From Tsukamurella sp. PLM1 (GTDB lineage: Bacteria > Actinomycetota > Actinomycetes > Mycobacteriales > Mycobacteriaceae): 64,000 nt of DNA. How positions within the stretch are numbered: position 1 is the stretch's first letter; each line of letters begins with the position of its first letter. The stretch covers positions 1,860,001 to 1,924,000 of the forward strand of contig NZ_AP025688.1 in NCBI RefSeq assembly GCF_023168325.1, in the 5' to 3' direction. Position numbers and translations under genes: made by a program. Shown here in pieces: positions 49,426-59,833 of the stretch. The notes beneath the pieces were generated by a model. That model did no database searches, was not told where the DNA came from, and worked only from the letters and a program-made list of their open reading frames with translations.

Positions 49426-50568
49426 ATGCGCGATACCGCGATTCGGAAGTCCCGCCACGTTGTCGCCGCGGCGTCCGTATGCCTCGTGGCGCTCGCGGTT
49501 CCCGCCGCCCCGGTGGCGGCGGCGGGCCGGCACGGCGATCTCGTGGCGTCGGCGCCGGCCACAGCGATCGACCGCACGTACGTCGCGCGTCTGGCCTCGG
49601 CCCGCACGATCACGTACCGGTCCAGCGTCGACAGCCGGTCCGGCCGCTCCGTCCGCGACGTCACGGGCACCGTCTTCCTGCCCCGGACGGCGGCGGGCAA
49701 GAAGGTCCCGCTCGTGGTGTTCGCGCACGGCACCTCCGGCGTCGAAACCCGGTGCGCTCCCTCACAGGACGCGACCCTGCGCGGATCGCTCCGCACGATC
49801 GAGAGGCTCACCGGCGCCGGTTGGGCCGTGGTCGCCACCGACTACCGCGGACTCGGCTCGCCCGGCGCCCACCCGTACGTCGATGCGCAGCAGGCCGCGT
49901 ACGACGTGCTGGATTCGGCTCCCGCGGCGATCGCAGCTGCGGGCGGAAGGATCGACACCGCGCGCGTGGCGCTCTTCGGCGTCTCCCAGGGTGGGCAGGC
50001 CGCCGCGCGTGCCGCCGAACTGGCCTCCGGCTACACGCCGGCCGTCCGCTATCGAGGGGCCGCGCTGGCCTCGCCCGCGCTCGACCTCACGCCGCTCGTG
50101 GGCGAGGTCGAATCCGGGCGGGCCTCCGCGGTGCACCGCTCGGTCCTGCCGTACGTCGCCCGGGGCGTCGTCGCCACGCAGCCGCGGGTCGCACTGGCCG
50201 ACCTGCTCAGCGGACCGCTGCTGCGGGCGGCCCGGCCGGACGCGACGACCTGCACGAACGAGCAGCTCCGGTTCGACCCGGCCGCGGTCCCGCCGGCGCA
50301 GTACCGCCCCACCGCGGCGGGACTCGCGGCGCTGACCGCCCACCTCACGGCCTCGCGGGTGCCGCAGAAGCGGACGACGATGCCCGTCTACATCACCCGC
50401 GGACGGTCGGACACCCTGGTGAACACCGCATGGTCCACGTCCGCGGTCGCCGCGATGCGGGCGATCGGCGACGAGGTGACCGATGATCTCCGCGACGGCG
50501 ACCACACCGACGAGGCCGATCTCGACGACGCGCGCGTGATCTCCTGGATCCGGACGGCGATCGGCTGA
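49426..50568 (+). CDS. Secreted lipase/esterase (LIP family)
   Basis: A Sec signal peptide (residues 1-32, RKSRHVVAAASVCLVALAVPAAPVAAAG) precedes an alpha/beta hydrolase of about 350 residues. VPLVVFAHGTSGVETRCAPSQ carries the oxyanion region, GVSQGGQAAARAAELASGY the nucleophile serine, and PVYITRGRSDTLVN plus DGDHTDEADL the acid and histidine. The layout matches the secretory lipase (LIP) family of actinobacteria, which acts on acylglycerols or esters outside the cell. ATG 49426 has GGAAAGG upstream. Intact. Confidence 0.83.
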   Translation: MRDTAIRKSRHVVAAASVCLVALAVPAAPVAAAGRHGDLVASAPATAIDRTYVARLASARTITYRSSVDSRSGRSVRDVTGTVFLPRTAAGKKVPLVVFAHGTSGVETRCAPSQDATLRGSLRTIERLTGAGWAVVATDYRGLGSPGAHPYVDAQQAAYDVLDSAPAAIAAAGGRIDTARVALFGVSQGGQAAARAAELASGYTPAVRYRGAALASPALDLTPLVGEVESGRASAVHRSVLPYVARGVVATQPRVALADLLSGPLLRAARPDATTCTNEQLRFDPAAVPPAQYRPTAAGLAALTAHLTASRVPQKRTTMPVYITRGRSDTLVNTAWSTSAVAAMRAIGDEVTDDLRDGDHTDEADLDDARVISWIRTAIG

Positions 50569-50638
50569 CCGATAGGATCGGTGGCACTGACAACCGCGTG
50601 CGGCCAGGTATGCCGCCCGCTACATGACTAGGAGCACT

Positions 50639-52684
50639 GTGAGCACCACCTTCGTCGTCCCGGCGGGCATCGCCGCCGGGGCAGCTATGCGCGAGCTGGA
50701 CCTTCCCAACAAGGGCCCCGAGGCCGTCGTCGTCGTCAAGACCGCCGACGGCACGCTCAAGGACCTGAGCTGGGTCCCCGAGACCGACACCGAGGTCGAG
50801 TCCGTCGCGGCGAACACGGAGGACGGGCGCAGCGTGATCCGCCACTCGGCGGCGCACGTGCTCGCGCAGGCGGTGCAGGACGGTTTCCCCGGCACCAAGC
50901 TCGGCATCGGTCCGCCCATCAAGGACGGCTTCTACTACGACTTCGACGTCGCTGAGCCGTTCACCCCCGAGGACCTCAAGGGTCTCGAGAAGAAGATGAA
51001 GCAGATCATCAAGTCGGGGCAGCGCTTCTCGCGGCGCGTGTACGAGTCGAAGGACGAGGCGCGCGCCGAGCTGGCGGGCGAGCCGTACAAGCTCGAGCTG
51101 ATCGACGACAAGGGCGCGGCCGACGACAGCGAGGTCATGGAGGTCGGCGGCGCCGAGCTCACCGCCTACGACAATCTCAATCCCCGCACCGGCGAGCGGA
51201 TCTGGGGCGACCTGTGCCGCGGCCCGCACGTGCCCACCACCAAGTACATCCCCGCCGTCAAGCTGACCCGCAGCTCCGCGGCGTACTGGCGTGGCGACCA
51301 GAACAACGCCGACCTGCAGCGCGTCTACGGCACGGCCTGGGAGTCGCCCGAGGCGATGGACGAGTACCTCGAGCTGCTCGCCGAGGCGGAGAAGCGCGAC
51401 CACCGCAAGCTGGGCGCCGAGCTGGACCTGTTCAGCTTCCCGGACGAGCTGGGCTCCGGTCTGCCGGTCTTCCACCCCAAGGGCGGCATCATCCGCAAGG
51501 AGCTGGAGGAGTACTCGCGGCAGCGGCACATCGACGCCGGCTACGACTTCGTCAACACCCCGCACCTCACCAAGAGCACGCTGTACGAGGTGTCGGGCCA
51601 CCTGGACTGGTACAAGGACGGGATGTTCCCGGCCATGCACCTCGACGCCGAGTACGACGACGAGGGCAACGTCACCAAGCCGGGCCAGGACTACTACGTC
51701 AAGCCGATGAACTGCCCGATGCACAACCTGATCTTCGACGCCCGTGGCCGTTCGTACCGCGAGCTGCCGCTGCGGCTGTTCGAGTTCGGCTCGGTGTACC
51801 GGTACGAGAAGTCCGGCGTGATCCACGGCCTGACCCGCGTGCGCGGCATGACGCAGGACGACGCCCACATCTACTGCACCAAGGAGCAGATGCACGAGGA
51901 GCTGACCACGACCCTCGAGTTCGTGCTCTCGCTGCTCAAGGACTACGGCCTCGACGACTTCTACCTCGAGCTCTCCACCAAGGATCCGGAGAAGTACGTC
52001 GGCTCCGACGACGTCTGGGAGGAGGCGACCAAGACTCTCCAGCAGGTCGCGGAGGCCTCGGGCCTCGACCTCGTGCCGGATCCGGGCGGTGCCGCCTTCT
52101 ACGGCCCGAAGATCTCCGTACAGGCCAAGGACGCACTCGGCCGCACCTGGCAGATGTCCACCATCCAGCTGGACTTCAACCTGCCCGAGCGGTTCGAGCT
52201 CGAGTACACCGCGCCCGACGGCACCAAGCAGCGCCCGGTCATGATCCACCGCGCCCTGTTCGGCTCCATCGAGCGGTTCTTCGGCGTGCTCACCGAGCAC
52301 TACGCCGGCGCGTTCCCGGCGTGGCTCACCCCGCAGCAGGTCGTGGGCATCCCCGTCGCCGAGCAGTTCGGCGACCACCTGGAGACGGTGATCCGCGAGT
52401 TGCGTAAGCACGGGATCCGCGCCGAGGTCGACCACAGCGACGACCGCATGCAGAAGAAGATCCGCAACCACACCACGCAGAAGGTGCCGTTCATGCTGCT
52501 CGCCGGCGAGACCGATCGCGACGCCGGCGCGGTGAGCTTCCGGTTCCGCGACGGCACCCAGGTCAACCAGGTGCCCGTCGAGGACGCCGTGCAGCGGATC
52601 GTCGACTGGGTGCACGCGCGCCGCAACGAGTCCCCGACGGCCGAGTTGCTGGGCCCGGCGGAGAGCACCGTCGGCACCGCCTGA
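50639..52684 (+). CDS. thrS: Threonyl-tRNA synthetase
   Basis: Class II enzyme of 681 residues. The N-terminal editing region has [15 protein letters not shown] (the HxxxH zinc/editing pair), then class II motif 1, the catalytic zinc cysteine in [13 protein letters not shown], motif 2 [26 protein letters not shown] and motif 3 in [15 protein letters not shown]. The anticodon domain closes with [16 protein letters not shown] segments. GTG 50639 is chosen because CTAGGAGCACT gives a good ribosome site; an ATG at 50624 precedes that site. It heads the thrS-HIT-pgsA-patA-pimA operon. Confidence 0.95.
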   Translation: MSTTFVVPAGIAAGAAMRELDLPNKGPEAVVVVKTADGTLKDLSWVPETDTEVESVAANTEDGRSVIRHSAAHVLAQAVQDGFPGTKLGIGPPIKDGFYYDFDVAEPFTPEDLKGLEKKMKQIIKSGQRFSRRVYESKDEARAELAGEPYKLELIDDKGAADDSEVMEVGGAELTAYDNLNPRTGERIWGDLCRGPHVPTTKYIPAVKLTRSSAAYWRGDQNNADLQRVYGTAWESPEAMDEYLELLAEAEKRDHRKLGAELDLFSFPDELGSGLPVFHPKGGIIRKELEEYSRQRHIDAGYDFVNTPHLTKSTLYEVSGHLDWYKDGMFPAMHLDAEYDDEGNVTKPGQDYYVKPMNCPMHNLIFDARGRSYRELPLRLFEFGSVYRYEKSGVIHGLTRVRGMTQDDAHIYCTKEQMHEELTTTLEFVLSLLKDYGLDDFYLELSTKDPEKYVGSDDVWEEATKTLQQVAEASGLDLVPDPGGAAFYGPKISVQAKDALGRTWQMSTIQLDFNLPERFELEYTAPDGTKQRPVMIHRALFGSIERFFGVLTEHYAGAFPAWLTPQQVVGIPVAEQFGDHLETVIRELRKHGIRAEVDHSDDRMQKKIRNHTTQKVPFMLLAGETDRDAGAVSFRFRDGTQVNQVPVEDAVQRIVDWVHARRNESPTAELLGPAESTVGTA

Positions 52685-52717
52685 CGGGGACCGACGGACG
52701 AGACGGGAGAGGAACCG

Positions 52718-53267
52718 ATGACGGACGCCACGGGCGGCGGCGCGCACACCGACTTCGGGGTCGGCGACGGCGACGAGACCATCGAGCGGCTGTGGACGCC
52801 GTACCGGATGCGGTACCTCGTCGATACCCTCCCGTCCCGGAGGGCAGTACCGCGTTCCTCGAGATCCCCAAGCTCGCGGACGAGGACGGGCTGATCGTGG
52901 CCCGGGGCGAGCACTGTTACGTGGTGCTCAACCTCTTCCCGTACAACCCGGACACTGCATGGTGGTGCCGTACCGGCAGGTGGCCGACCTCGAGGACCTG
53001 ACCGACGACGAGGCGTTCGAGTTGATCAAGCTCACGCAGAAGACGATCCGGGTGATCAAGCGGATCTCCCGGCCCGCAGCGTTCAACGTGGGCTTCAACC
53101 TGGGCCGCTCGGGCGGCGGGTCGATCGCCGAGCACCTGCACCAGCACATCGTGCCGCGCTGGCCCGGCGACGCGAACTACATCACGGTGCTCTCGGGCAC
53201 TAAGGTGATGCCGCAGCTGCTGGGACAGACCCGCGCGCTGATGGCGAAGGCCTGGGAGGAGGTCTGA
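52718..53267 (+). CDS. HIT-family protein (AP4A phosphorylase type)
   Basis: The histidine triad EHLHQHIVPRWPGD and the preceding MVVPYRQVADLEDLTDDEAFEL mark a HIT hydrolase/phosphorylase acting on dinucleoside polyphosphates; the mycobacterial counterpart (Rv2613c) is an AP4A phosphorylase. Two one-base losses, near 52825 and 52953 (NPGHCMV), split it over three frames; repaired length is 183 residues. ATG 52718 has GGGAGAGGA upstream. It abuts pgsA, whose GTG follows immediately. Confidence 0.9.
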
Positions 53268-53932
53268 GTGTCCGCGATCTTCAGTCGTGAGGCGGTGTCG
53301 AAGGTCACCCATCCGATCGCGAAGGTGCTGATCAAGACCGGTCTGACGCCCGATGCGGTGACGCTCTTCGGAACCGTCTGCTCCGTCGGCGCGGCGCTCT
53401 GGCTGTTCCCAGCGGACCAGCTGTTCTGGGGAACCATGATCATCTGGTTCTTCGTCATGTTCGACATGCTGGATGGCGCGATGGCCCGCGTGCGCGGCGG
53501 CGGCACCCGGTTCGGGGCCTGGCTCGACGCCACCTGCGACCGCGTCGCCGACGGCGCGGTCTTCGCGGGCCTCGCCTGGTGGGCCGTGTTCACCGAGGAC
53601 AACCGCTACAACCTGCTGATCGCCACCCTGATCTGCCTGGTCACCTCGCAGGTCATCAGCTACGCGAAGGCCCGGGCGGAGGCTTCCGGTCTCAGGGGCG
53701 ACGGTGGCTGGATCGAGCGCCCGGAACGGCTCATCATCGTGCTCGTGGGCGCGGGCTTCACCGGGTTGGGCGTCTGGTGGGCGATCCACCTGGCGATGTG
53801 GTTCCTCGCGGTCACCAGCATCGTCACCGTGGTGCAGCGCGCGCTCAGCGTGCGGCGCTCGCCGGGGCGACCGAGCTGCTGCCGATCGCGGCCGCGGCAC
53901 CGTCGGGCGGCGAAGGGGAGGGACCCGCGTGA
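53268..53932 (+). CDS. pgsA: Phosphatidylinositol phosphate synthase
   Basis: This integral membrane CDP-alcohol phosphotransferase joins CDP-diacylglycerol and inositol phosphate for PIM and lipoarabinomannan synthesis. The full motif D-G-x2-A-R-x8-G-x3-D-x3-D is present in DMLDGAMARVRGGGTRFGAWLDATCDRVAD, with about six helices. One G missing near 53862-53866 shifts the last 25 residues (PGATELLPIAAAAPS). Repaired length is 221. Its stop overlaps the GTG of patA (GTGA). suhB, elsewhere in this window, makes inositol available to the same pathway. Confidence 0.93.
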
Positions 53933-54854
53933 TCGACCCCCGGGAGGAGGCGGCCGACCTCGCGTACGGCGCAGGCTGGGCGCTCGCCAAGCGCGTGCCC
54001 GAGTTCGCCGCGAAGTTCCTCATCGACGACGTGGGCGGGCGCATCGGCGCCGTGGCGAGAACACGCAGCTGCGCAAGAACCTCGCGCGCGTGCTCGGCAC
54101 GACCCCGGATGCGGTGCCGCAGAGCCTGATCGAGGAGTCCTCCCGGTCGTACGCCCGGTACTGGCGCGAGTCGTTCCGGCTTCCGTCGATGGACCTGGCG
54201 CAGCTCGGCGCGACGCTCGAGAAGTACGTGGACGTGCCGAGCCTGCACGAGGCGATGGACGCGGGAACCGGTGCCGTACTGGCGCTCCCGCACAGCGGCA
54301 ACTGGGACATGGCCGGCGTCTGGCTGGTGCACCGGTACGGGCGGTTCGCGACCGTGGCCGAGCGGCTCAAGCCCGAATCGCTGTTCCGGCGGTTCGTCGA
54401 GTACCGCGAGTCGCTGGGGTTCGAGATCTTCCCGCTGTCCGGCGGCGAGCAGCCGCCCATGCCCGCCCTGGCACAGCGGCTGCGCGAGGGCCGGCCCATC
54501 TGCCTGCTCGGCGAGCGCGACTTGGCGCGGCACGGGGTCCCCGTCACGTTCTTCGGCGAGCGCACCCGGATGCCCGCCGGCCCCGCGAAGCTGGCGATCG
54601 ACACCGGCGCCCCGCTCCTGCCGGTGCACTGCTGGTTCGAGGGCGACGCCTGGGGCTTCAAGTCCGAGGACCCGATCGACGTGTCCGGCGGCATCGAGGA
54701 CGCCACGCAGAAACTCGCCCACGCCTTCGAGCGCAACATCGCCGAGCACCCCGCCGACTGGCACATGCTGCAGCCGCTGTGGGAGGCGGACTGGTCGCAG
54801 GCGCGGCGCGAGCGGGTCCTGGGCACCGGCGGCGATGCGGCGGGCGGAGCCTAG
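53929..54854 (+). CDS. patA: Phosphatidylinositol mannoside acyltransferase PatA
   Basis: PatA acylates the mannose of PIM1/PIM2 at the inner membrane face. The 308-residue LpxL/HtrB-like protein has the catalytic H-x4-D motif in LALPHSGNWDMAGVWL, ICLLGERDLARHGVPVTFFGERTRMPAGPAKLA, and HPADWHMLQPLW. One base missing near 54052 (GGRIGAV-GENTQLRKNLARVLG) breaks the frame. GTG start overlaps pgsA; the stop abuts the pimA ATG with no gap. Confidence 0.92.
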
Positions 54855-55979
54855 ATGCGGATCGGGATGATCTGCCCGTACTCGTTCGACGTGGCGGGCG
54901 GCGTGCAGGCCCACGTGGTCGACCTGGCGCGCGTGCTGATCGATCGGGGGCACCGGGTGTCGGTGCTCACGCCGTCGTCGAAGTCGACGGTACTGCCGGA
55001 CTTCGCCGTCTCGTCCGGCAAGGCGGTGGCGATCCCGTACAACGGCTCCGTCTCGCGGCTGTCCTTCGGCCCCAAGGCGTTCGCCCGGTTGCGCAAGTGG
55101 ATCCGCGACGGCGAGTTCGACGTGCTGCACGTGCACGAGCCGAACGCGCCGAGCCTGGGCATGCTGGCGCTCGCGATCGCCGACGGCCCGATCGTGGCGA
55201 CGTTCCACACCTCCACGGAGAAGTCGCTGGTGCTCTCGGTGTTCCAGAGCGTGCTGCGGCCCTCGCACGAGAAGATCCGCGGCAAGATCGCCGTGTCGGA
55301 ACTCGCGCGCCGGTGGCAGATGGAGTCCCTGGGGTCCGACGCCATCGAGATCCCCAACGGGGTGGACGTGCGCGCGTTCGCCGACGGGCCCCTGCTGCCC
55401 GGCTACCCGCGCCCGGGGAAGACGGTGCTGTTCCTCGGCCGGTACGACGAGTCGCGCAAGGGGATGGCTGTCTTCCTCGAGGCGCTCCCCGCGATCGTGG
55501 AGGCGCAGCCCGACGTCGAGGTGCTCGTGATCGGCCGCGGCGACGAGGAGAAGCTGCTCCGCGAGGCCGGCCCGTACGCGAAGCACCTGCGCCTGCTCGG
55601 GGCGGTCACCGACGAGGAGAAGGCCGCCGCGCTCCGCTCCGCGGACGTGTACGTCGCCCCCAACCTCGGTGGCGAGAGCTTCGGCATCGTCCTCGTCGAG
55701 GCCATGGCCGCCGGCACCGCCGTCGTCGCGAGCCACCTCAACGCCTTCGAGCGCGTGCTCGACGGGGGCGAGGCCGGCCTGCTGTTCCCCATCGGCGACG
55801 GTGCCGCCCTCGGCCGCGCCGTCGCGGGCCTGCTGTCCGACGACTTCCGCCGCGCCGAGCTCGTGACCCGCGCGTCCGAAGTGGTGTGGCGGTTCGACTG
55901 GTCGGTGGTGGCCGAGCAGGTCATCCGCGTGTACGAGACCGTCGCCGTGCCGGGTGTCGTCGTGTCGATAGACGATTGA
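54855..55979 (+). CDS. pimA: Phosphatidylinositol alpha-mannosyltransferase PimA
   Basis: PimA is the GT-B (GT4) enzyme that transfers the first mannose from GDP-mannose to phosphatidylinositol. The intact 374-residue protein has MRIGMICPYSFDVAGGVQAHVVDLA with the GGVQ loop, VLHVHEPNAPSLGMLAL, HTSTEKS, IPNGVDVRAFADGP, LGRYDESRKGM and the GT4 E-x7-E motif in GGESFGIVLVEAMAAGT. Order pgsA-patA-pimA is as in Mycobacterium (Rv2612c-Rv2610c). Confidence 0.95.
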   Translation: MRIGMICPYSFDVAGGVQAHVVDLARVLIDRGHRVSVLTPSSKSTVLPDFAVSSGKAVAIPYNGSVSRLSFGPKAFARLRKWIRDGEFDVLHVHEPNAPSLGMLALAIADGPIVATFHTSTEKSLVLSVFQSVLRPSHEKIRGKIAVSELARRWQMESLGSDAIEIPNGVDVRAFADGPLLPGYPRPGKTVLFLGRYDESRKGMAVFLEALPAIVEAQPDVEVLVIGRGDEEKLLREAGPYAKHLRLLGAVTDEEKAAALRSADVYVAPNLGGESFGIVLVEAMAAGTAVVASHLNAFERVLDGGEAGLLFPIGDGAALGRAVAGLLSDDFRRAELVTRASEVVWRFDWSVVAEQVIRVYETVAVPGVVVSIDD

Positions 55980-55989
55980 TGAGGACGCC

Positions 55990-57008
55990 GTGCTGAATCT
56001 GACCGCCACCACCGTGCTCGTCATCGGCCTCATCGTGATGGCCGTCCTGATCGTGGCCGCCCTGGCGTACCAGACCGCGCACCGTCTGGACCGGCTGCAC
56101 GTGCGGGTGGATCTGTCCCTACAGGCGCTCGAGGCCGCCCTGGCCCGACGGTCCGCCGTCGCCCGGGCCGTCGCCGCCACGCTGCCGGCCGACGAGGGGC
56201 GGGCCCTGCGCGCCGCGGCGGACCGCGCCGAGAACGCCGGCGTCGAGGATCGCGAGCCGATGGAGAACCGGCTGTCCGCCGCGATCGGCGCGATCGACAT
56301 CGAGAAGCTGCCGCGCTCGCTGGTCGCCGAGGTCGCCGACGCCGATACGCGCGTCACGATGGCCCGGCGGTTCCACAACGACGCCGTCCGCGACACCCGG
56401 GCACTGCGCGGCCGCCGGTTCGTTCGCTGGCTGCACCTGGGCGGCACCGCGCCGATGCCGCGCTACTTCGACATCGTCGACCGCGGCGGGATCCTGCCCG
56501 CCGCGCTGTTGGCCCGCGCCGACGACCGGCGCGTCTCGGCGCGCGTGATCCTCGTCGCCCCCGACGGCGCCGTGCTGGTGGTGCAGGGACACGAGCCGCG
56601 CAACCCCGATAGCCGGTGGTGGTTCACCGTGGGCGGGGAGTAGAGCGCGGGGAGGAACTGCGCGCGGCCGCGGTGCGCGAGGTGCGGGAGGAAACCGGGC
56701 TCGTGCTCACGGCGCCGGAGTTCGTGGGCCCGCTGTTCCGTCGGGAGGCCGTCTTCGCGTTCGACGGTGCCGTGATCGACTCCGTCGAGTTCTTCTTCGC
56801 CGCCGCGTGCGAGCGCTTCGAACCCGCACCGTCGGGGTGGACGGAGCTCGAGCGCCGCACCCTGGACGAGATGCGCTGGTGCACGCCCGAGGAGATCCGG
56901 GACCTGCCGGACCCCGTCTACCCCGCGGCGCTCGCGGATCTGATCCCCGACGTGCGGGCCGCGCTCGCCGCCGGGACCGCGCCGGACGAGCCCGTCGCGA
57001 TCGACTGA
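55990..57008 (+). CDS. Membrane-anchored NUDIX hydrolase (Rv2609c type)
   Basis: About 339 residues. One N-terminal helix (TTVLVIGLIVMAVLIVAALAY) and a helical LemA-like stretch precede a NUDIX domain starting SARVILVAPDGAVLVVQGHEP. The NUDIX box G-x5-E-x7-REUxEE-x-G is seen as the join of WWFTVGGG, VERGEELRAAAVREVREETGLVL across a frame break at 56633-56639, where one G is missing. It hydrolyses an unknown nucleoside diphosphate derivative. Start GTG 55990, 10 bases after pimA, so it belongs to the same operon. Confidence 0.87.
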
Positions 57009-57018
57009 GGAGGGTCGC

Positions 57019-58596
57019 ATGGAGCCGAACGACATCTCCGGGTACCGCGTGGTGCGGCGCCTCGGCGCCGGTGGGATGGGCGAGGTGTTCCTCGTCGACC
57101 ATCCGCGACTGCCGTGGCAGGACGCGCTGAAGCTGCTGGGGCCGCAGTTCGGCGGCGACCCCGAGTTCGCGGCGCGGTTCCAGCGCGAGGCGGACATCCT
57201 CGCCGGGCTGCGGCACCCGAACATCGTGACGATCTACGACCGGGGCGAGTACGAGGGCCGCCTGTGGCTGACGATGGAGTTCATCGCGGGCGAGGACGTG
57301 GCCCAGGTGCTGCGGACCCGGGGCCCGCTGCCGCCGGAGACCGTCGCACACGTCATCGAGCAGGTGGGCGCCGCGCTCGACTGGGCGTGGAGCGAGCGGC
57401 GCCTCACGCACCGCGACGTCAAACCCGGCAACATACTGCTCGAGCCCGCGCGGAGCGGTCGTCCGCCCGCGGTGAAACTGGTGGACTTCGGCATCGCCAA
57501 GGCGAGCGACGACGCGAGCTCGCTCACCGCGACGGGGACGGCCGTCGGCACGATGGCCTATCTCGCCCCCGAGGTGATCGAGGGCGACCCGCTGGACAAC
57601 CGGGCGGACGAGTACTCGCTGGCGTGCACCGCGTTCGAGCTGCTCACCGGGACTCCACCGTTCGGTCCTGGATCGCCGAGTTCGGTAGTGATGGCGCACC
57701 TGCAGGCGCCGGTGCCCGATCCCGCTGCCCGGCTCACCGGACTGCCCGCCGGCCTGCTGTCCGTGTTCGAGCGGGCGATGGCGAAGAAGCCGCGGGACCG
57801 GTTCCCCGACAACGCCGCGTTCGCCGCCGCGTTCCGTGCCGCGCTCGCGGGCGGGGTGCGGCCGCGCACCGTCGGGCCGACCGCGCCGCAGCGTCCACCG
57901 GTCGCGCCCGCCACCGTCCTCCGGCCCACCCCGCCGCCCACGCCCGTGCCGGCGTACGGCGCGACCCCGACCGGTCCCGTGCCGGCGGCACCCGCCGCTG
58001 CTGCGGGTGGGAGCGGTTCCGGCGGGAACGGGAAGGTGATCGCGCTCGCCGCGCTGGTCGCGGTGCTGGTGGTGGCGCTCGCGGGTGTGGGGTACCTGGC
58101 GTTCGGGCGCGACTCCGGGGCCGCCGCGCCGACGCCGACGCCGACGCCCACGCCCCCGGCCGCCACCGATCCGACGGGCGCCACCGAGACCGAGACTGTC
58201 ACCGCGACGGCGACGGCGACCGCCTCCCAGCCGGCGCCGACGGTGCCAGGAGCCGACCAATACGGGTTCGTCGGGAGCCCGGCCCGCTGCAGCGGCGGCG
58301 AGACCCTGGAGTTCGCGCTGCTCACCTCGGGGGCCGGGTCGGGTTCCCGGGTCGTGATCTGCAGCGCCGACGGTGACTACACCTACCGCGGGGCACGGGC
58401 GTCCGGCGACAACAGCGGCCTGACGCTGACCGCGAGTCGTTCCGCCGGCGGGGTGTTCCGCGCGGTGAACCGCGACGTGAAGGGCGAGGCCGAGAACGAC
58501 ACCGTCTACACCGTGAGTTCCAGCGGCCTGGTGATCACCCGCGGCGACGGACGCTCCGTCGCCACTGAGCCCGCCCGCTCCTCCTGGACCCGCTGA
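57019..58596 (+). CDS. Ser/Thr protein kinase, receptor type
   Basis: A Hanks-type kinase of 525 residues. Glycine loop RLGAGGMGEVF at 15-25, catalytic lysine 38 in DALKLL, HRDVKPGN at 131-138, DFG at 156-158, APE near 183-185. A proline/alanine-rich linker and one helix near 340-362 (VIALAALVAVLVVALAGVGYLAF) lead to an extracellular T/P/A spacer and a domain of about 110 residues with two cysteines (SPARCSGGETLEFALL, RVVICSADGDYTY). It has no PASTA repeats; the sensor domain is not recognised. It starts 10 bases after the NUDIX gene and is intact. Confidence 0.92.
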   Translation: MEPNDISGYRVVRRLGAGGMGEVFLVDHPRLPWQDALKLLGPQFGGDPEFAARFQREADILAGLRHPNIVTIYDRGEYEGRLWLTMEFIAGEDVAQVLRTRGPLPPETVAHVIEQVGAALDWAWSERRLTHRDVKPGNILLEPARSGRPPAVKLVDFGIAKASDDASSLTATGTAVGTMAYLAPEVIEGDPLDNRADEYSLACTAFELLTGTPPFGPGSPSSVVMAHLQAPVPDPAARLTGLPAGLLSVFERAMAKKPRDRFPDNAAFAAAFRAALAGGVRPRTVGPTAPQRPPVAPATVLRPTPPPTPVPAYGATPTGPVPAAPAAAAGGSGSGGNGKVIALAALVAVLVVALAGVGYLAFGRDSGAAAPTPTPTPTPPAATDPTGATETETVTATATATASQPAPTVPGADQYGFVGSPARCSGGETLEFALLTSGAGSGSRVVICSADGDYTYRGARASGDNSGLTLTASRSAGGVFRAVNRDVKGEAENDTVYTVSSSGLVITRGDGRSVATEPARSSWTR

Positions 58597-58618
58597 CGTC
58601 GCTGGCTCGGCCCGCATT

Positions 58619-58689
58619 CTTCCCGCGGGGTTTCCTTCTTGCTCACAGGGCTGCAACCACCTGCTGCAGTCGCGAACCACCGCGGGAAG
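58619..58689 (+). terminator. Long-range inverted repeat with inner hairpin after the kinase gene
   Basis: CTTCCCGCGG (58619-58628) pairs with CCGCGGGAAG (58680-58689) over 10 bases, enclosing a second small stem CTGCA/TGCAG (58651-58655 and 58665-58669). It may separate the kinase transcript from pdxS. Confidence 0.45.
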
Positions 58690-58812
58690 GTGATCACGAC
58701 GCGATCCTCGGGTGTGCCGTCGGCGCCCGGCCTGTCGACCCGGCCTGGGACCGCGCACCGTCATCGGGAATACTGGTAGGTCAACGTCCCGGCCCCGAAG
58801 GAGTTCACGACA

Positions 58813-59718
58813 GTGACCACTGATCCCCAGACCGCACCCGTCACCGGCACCGCGCGCGTCAAGCGCGGCATGGCCGAGATGCTCAAGGGCGGCGTGATCA
58901 TGGACGTCGTCACTCCCGAGCAGGCGAAGATCGCCGAGGACGCCGGTGCGGTGGCGGTCATGGCGCTCGAGCGCGTGCCCGCGGACATCCGGGCGCAGGG
59001 CGGCGTCAGCCGCATGTCGGATCCCGACATGATCGACGGCATCATCAGCGCCGTCAGCATCCCGGTGATGGCGAAGGCCCGCATCGGCCACTTCGTCGAG
59101 GCCCAGATCCTGCAGGCGCTCGGCGTGGACTACATCGACGAGTCCGAGGTCCTGACCCCGGCCGATTACACCAACCACATCGACAAGTTCGCGTTCACCG
59201 TGCCGTTCGTCTGCGGCGCGACCAACCTGGGCGAGGCGCTGCGCCGCATCACCGAGGGCGCCGCGATGATCCGCAGCAAGGGCGAGGCCGGCACCGGTGA
59301 CGTGTCGAACGCCACGACCCACATGCGCAAGATCCGCGACGAGATCCGCCGCCTGACCTCGCTGCCCGAGGACGAGCTGTACGTCGCCGCCAAGGAACTG
59401 CAGGCGCCGTACGACCTGGTCGTCGAGGTCGCCAAGAACGGCAAGCTGCCGGTCACCCTGTTCACCGCGGGCGGCATCGCCACCCCGGCCGACGCGGCGA
59501 TGATGATGCAGCTCGGCGCCGAGGGCGTCTTCGTGGGCTCGGGCATCTTCAAGTCGGGCAACCCCGAGCAGCGGGCCAAGGCGATCGTCGCGGCCACCAC
59601 CTTCTACGACGATCCCGGCAAGCTCGCCGAGGTCTCCCGCGGACTCGGCGAGGCGATGGTCGGCATCAACGTCGACGACATCCCGCAGCCGCATCGGCTG
59701 GCCGAACGCGGCTGGTGA
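58813..59718 (+). CDS. pdxS: Pyridoxal 5'-phosphate synthase lyase subunit PdxS
   Basis: PdxS makes PLP from ribose 5-phosphate, glyceraldehyde 3-phosphate and ammonia delivered by PdxT. The 301-residue TIM-barrel protein has [29 protein letters not shown], the catalytic lysine in [26 protein letters not shown] and [21 protein letters not shown]. The start is GTG 58813. Its partner pdxT lies 3 kb downstream, separated by the RDD-FHA, PP2C and tesB genes. Confidence 0.95.
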   Translation: MTTDPQTAPVTGTARVKRGMAEMLKGGVIMDVVTPEQAKIAEDAGAVAVMALERVPADIRAQGGVSRMSDPDMIDGIISAVSIPVMAKARIGHFVEAQILQALGVDYIDESEVLTPADYTNHIDKFAFTVPFVCGATNLGEALRRITEGAAMIRSKGEAGTGDVSNATTHMRKIRDEIRRLTSLPEDELYVAAKELQAPYDLVVEVAKNGKLPVTLFTAGGIATPADAAMMMQLGAEGVFVGSGIFKSGNPEQRAKAIVAATTFYDDPGKLAEVSRGLGEAMVGINVDDIPQPHRLAERGW

Positions 59719-59833
59719 CGGCATGTCGGCCGCCGGTGCTCGTCGAATCGCGCTAGCGTCGAGGCTGCGCATGTCGCGTGCCCGGTGGACGGGACGACGA
59801 GTGCTGGAATTTCTGTAGGCAGTGAGGCGGAGG

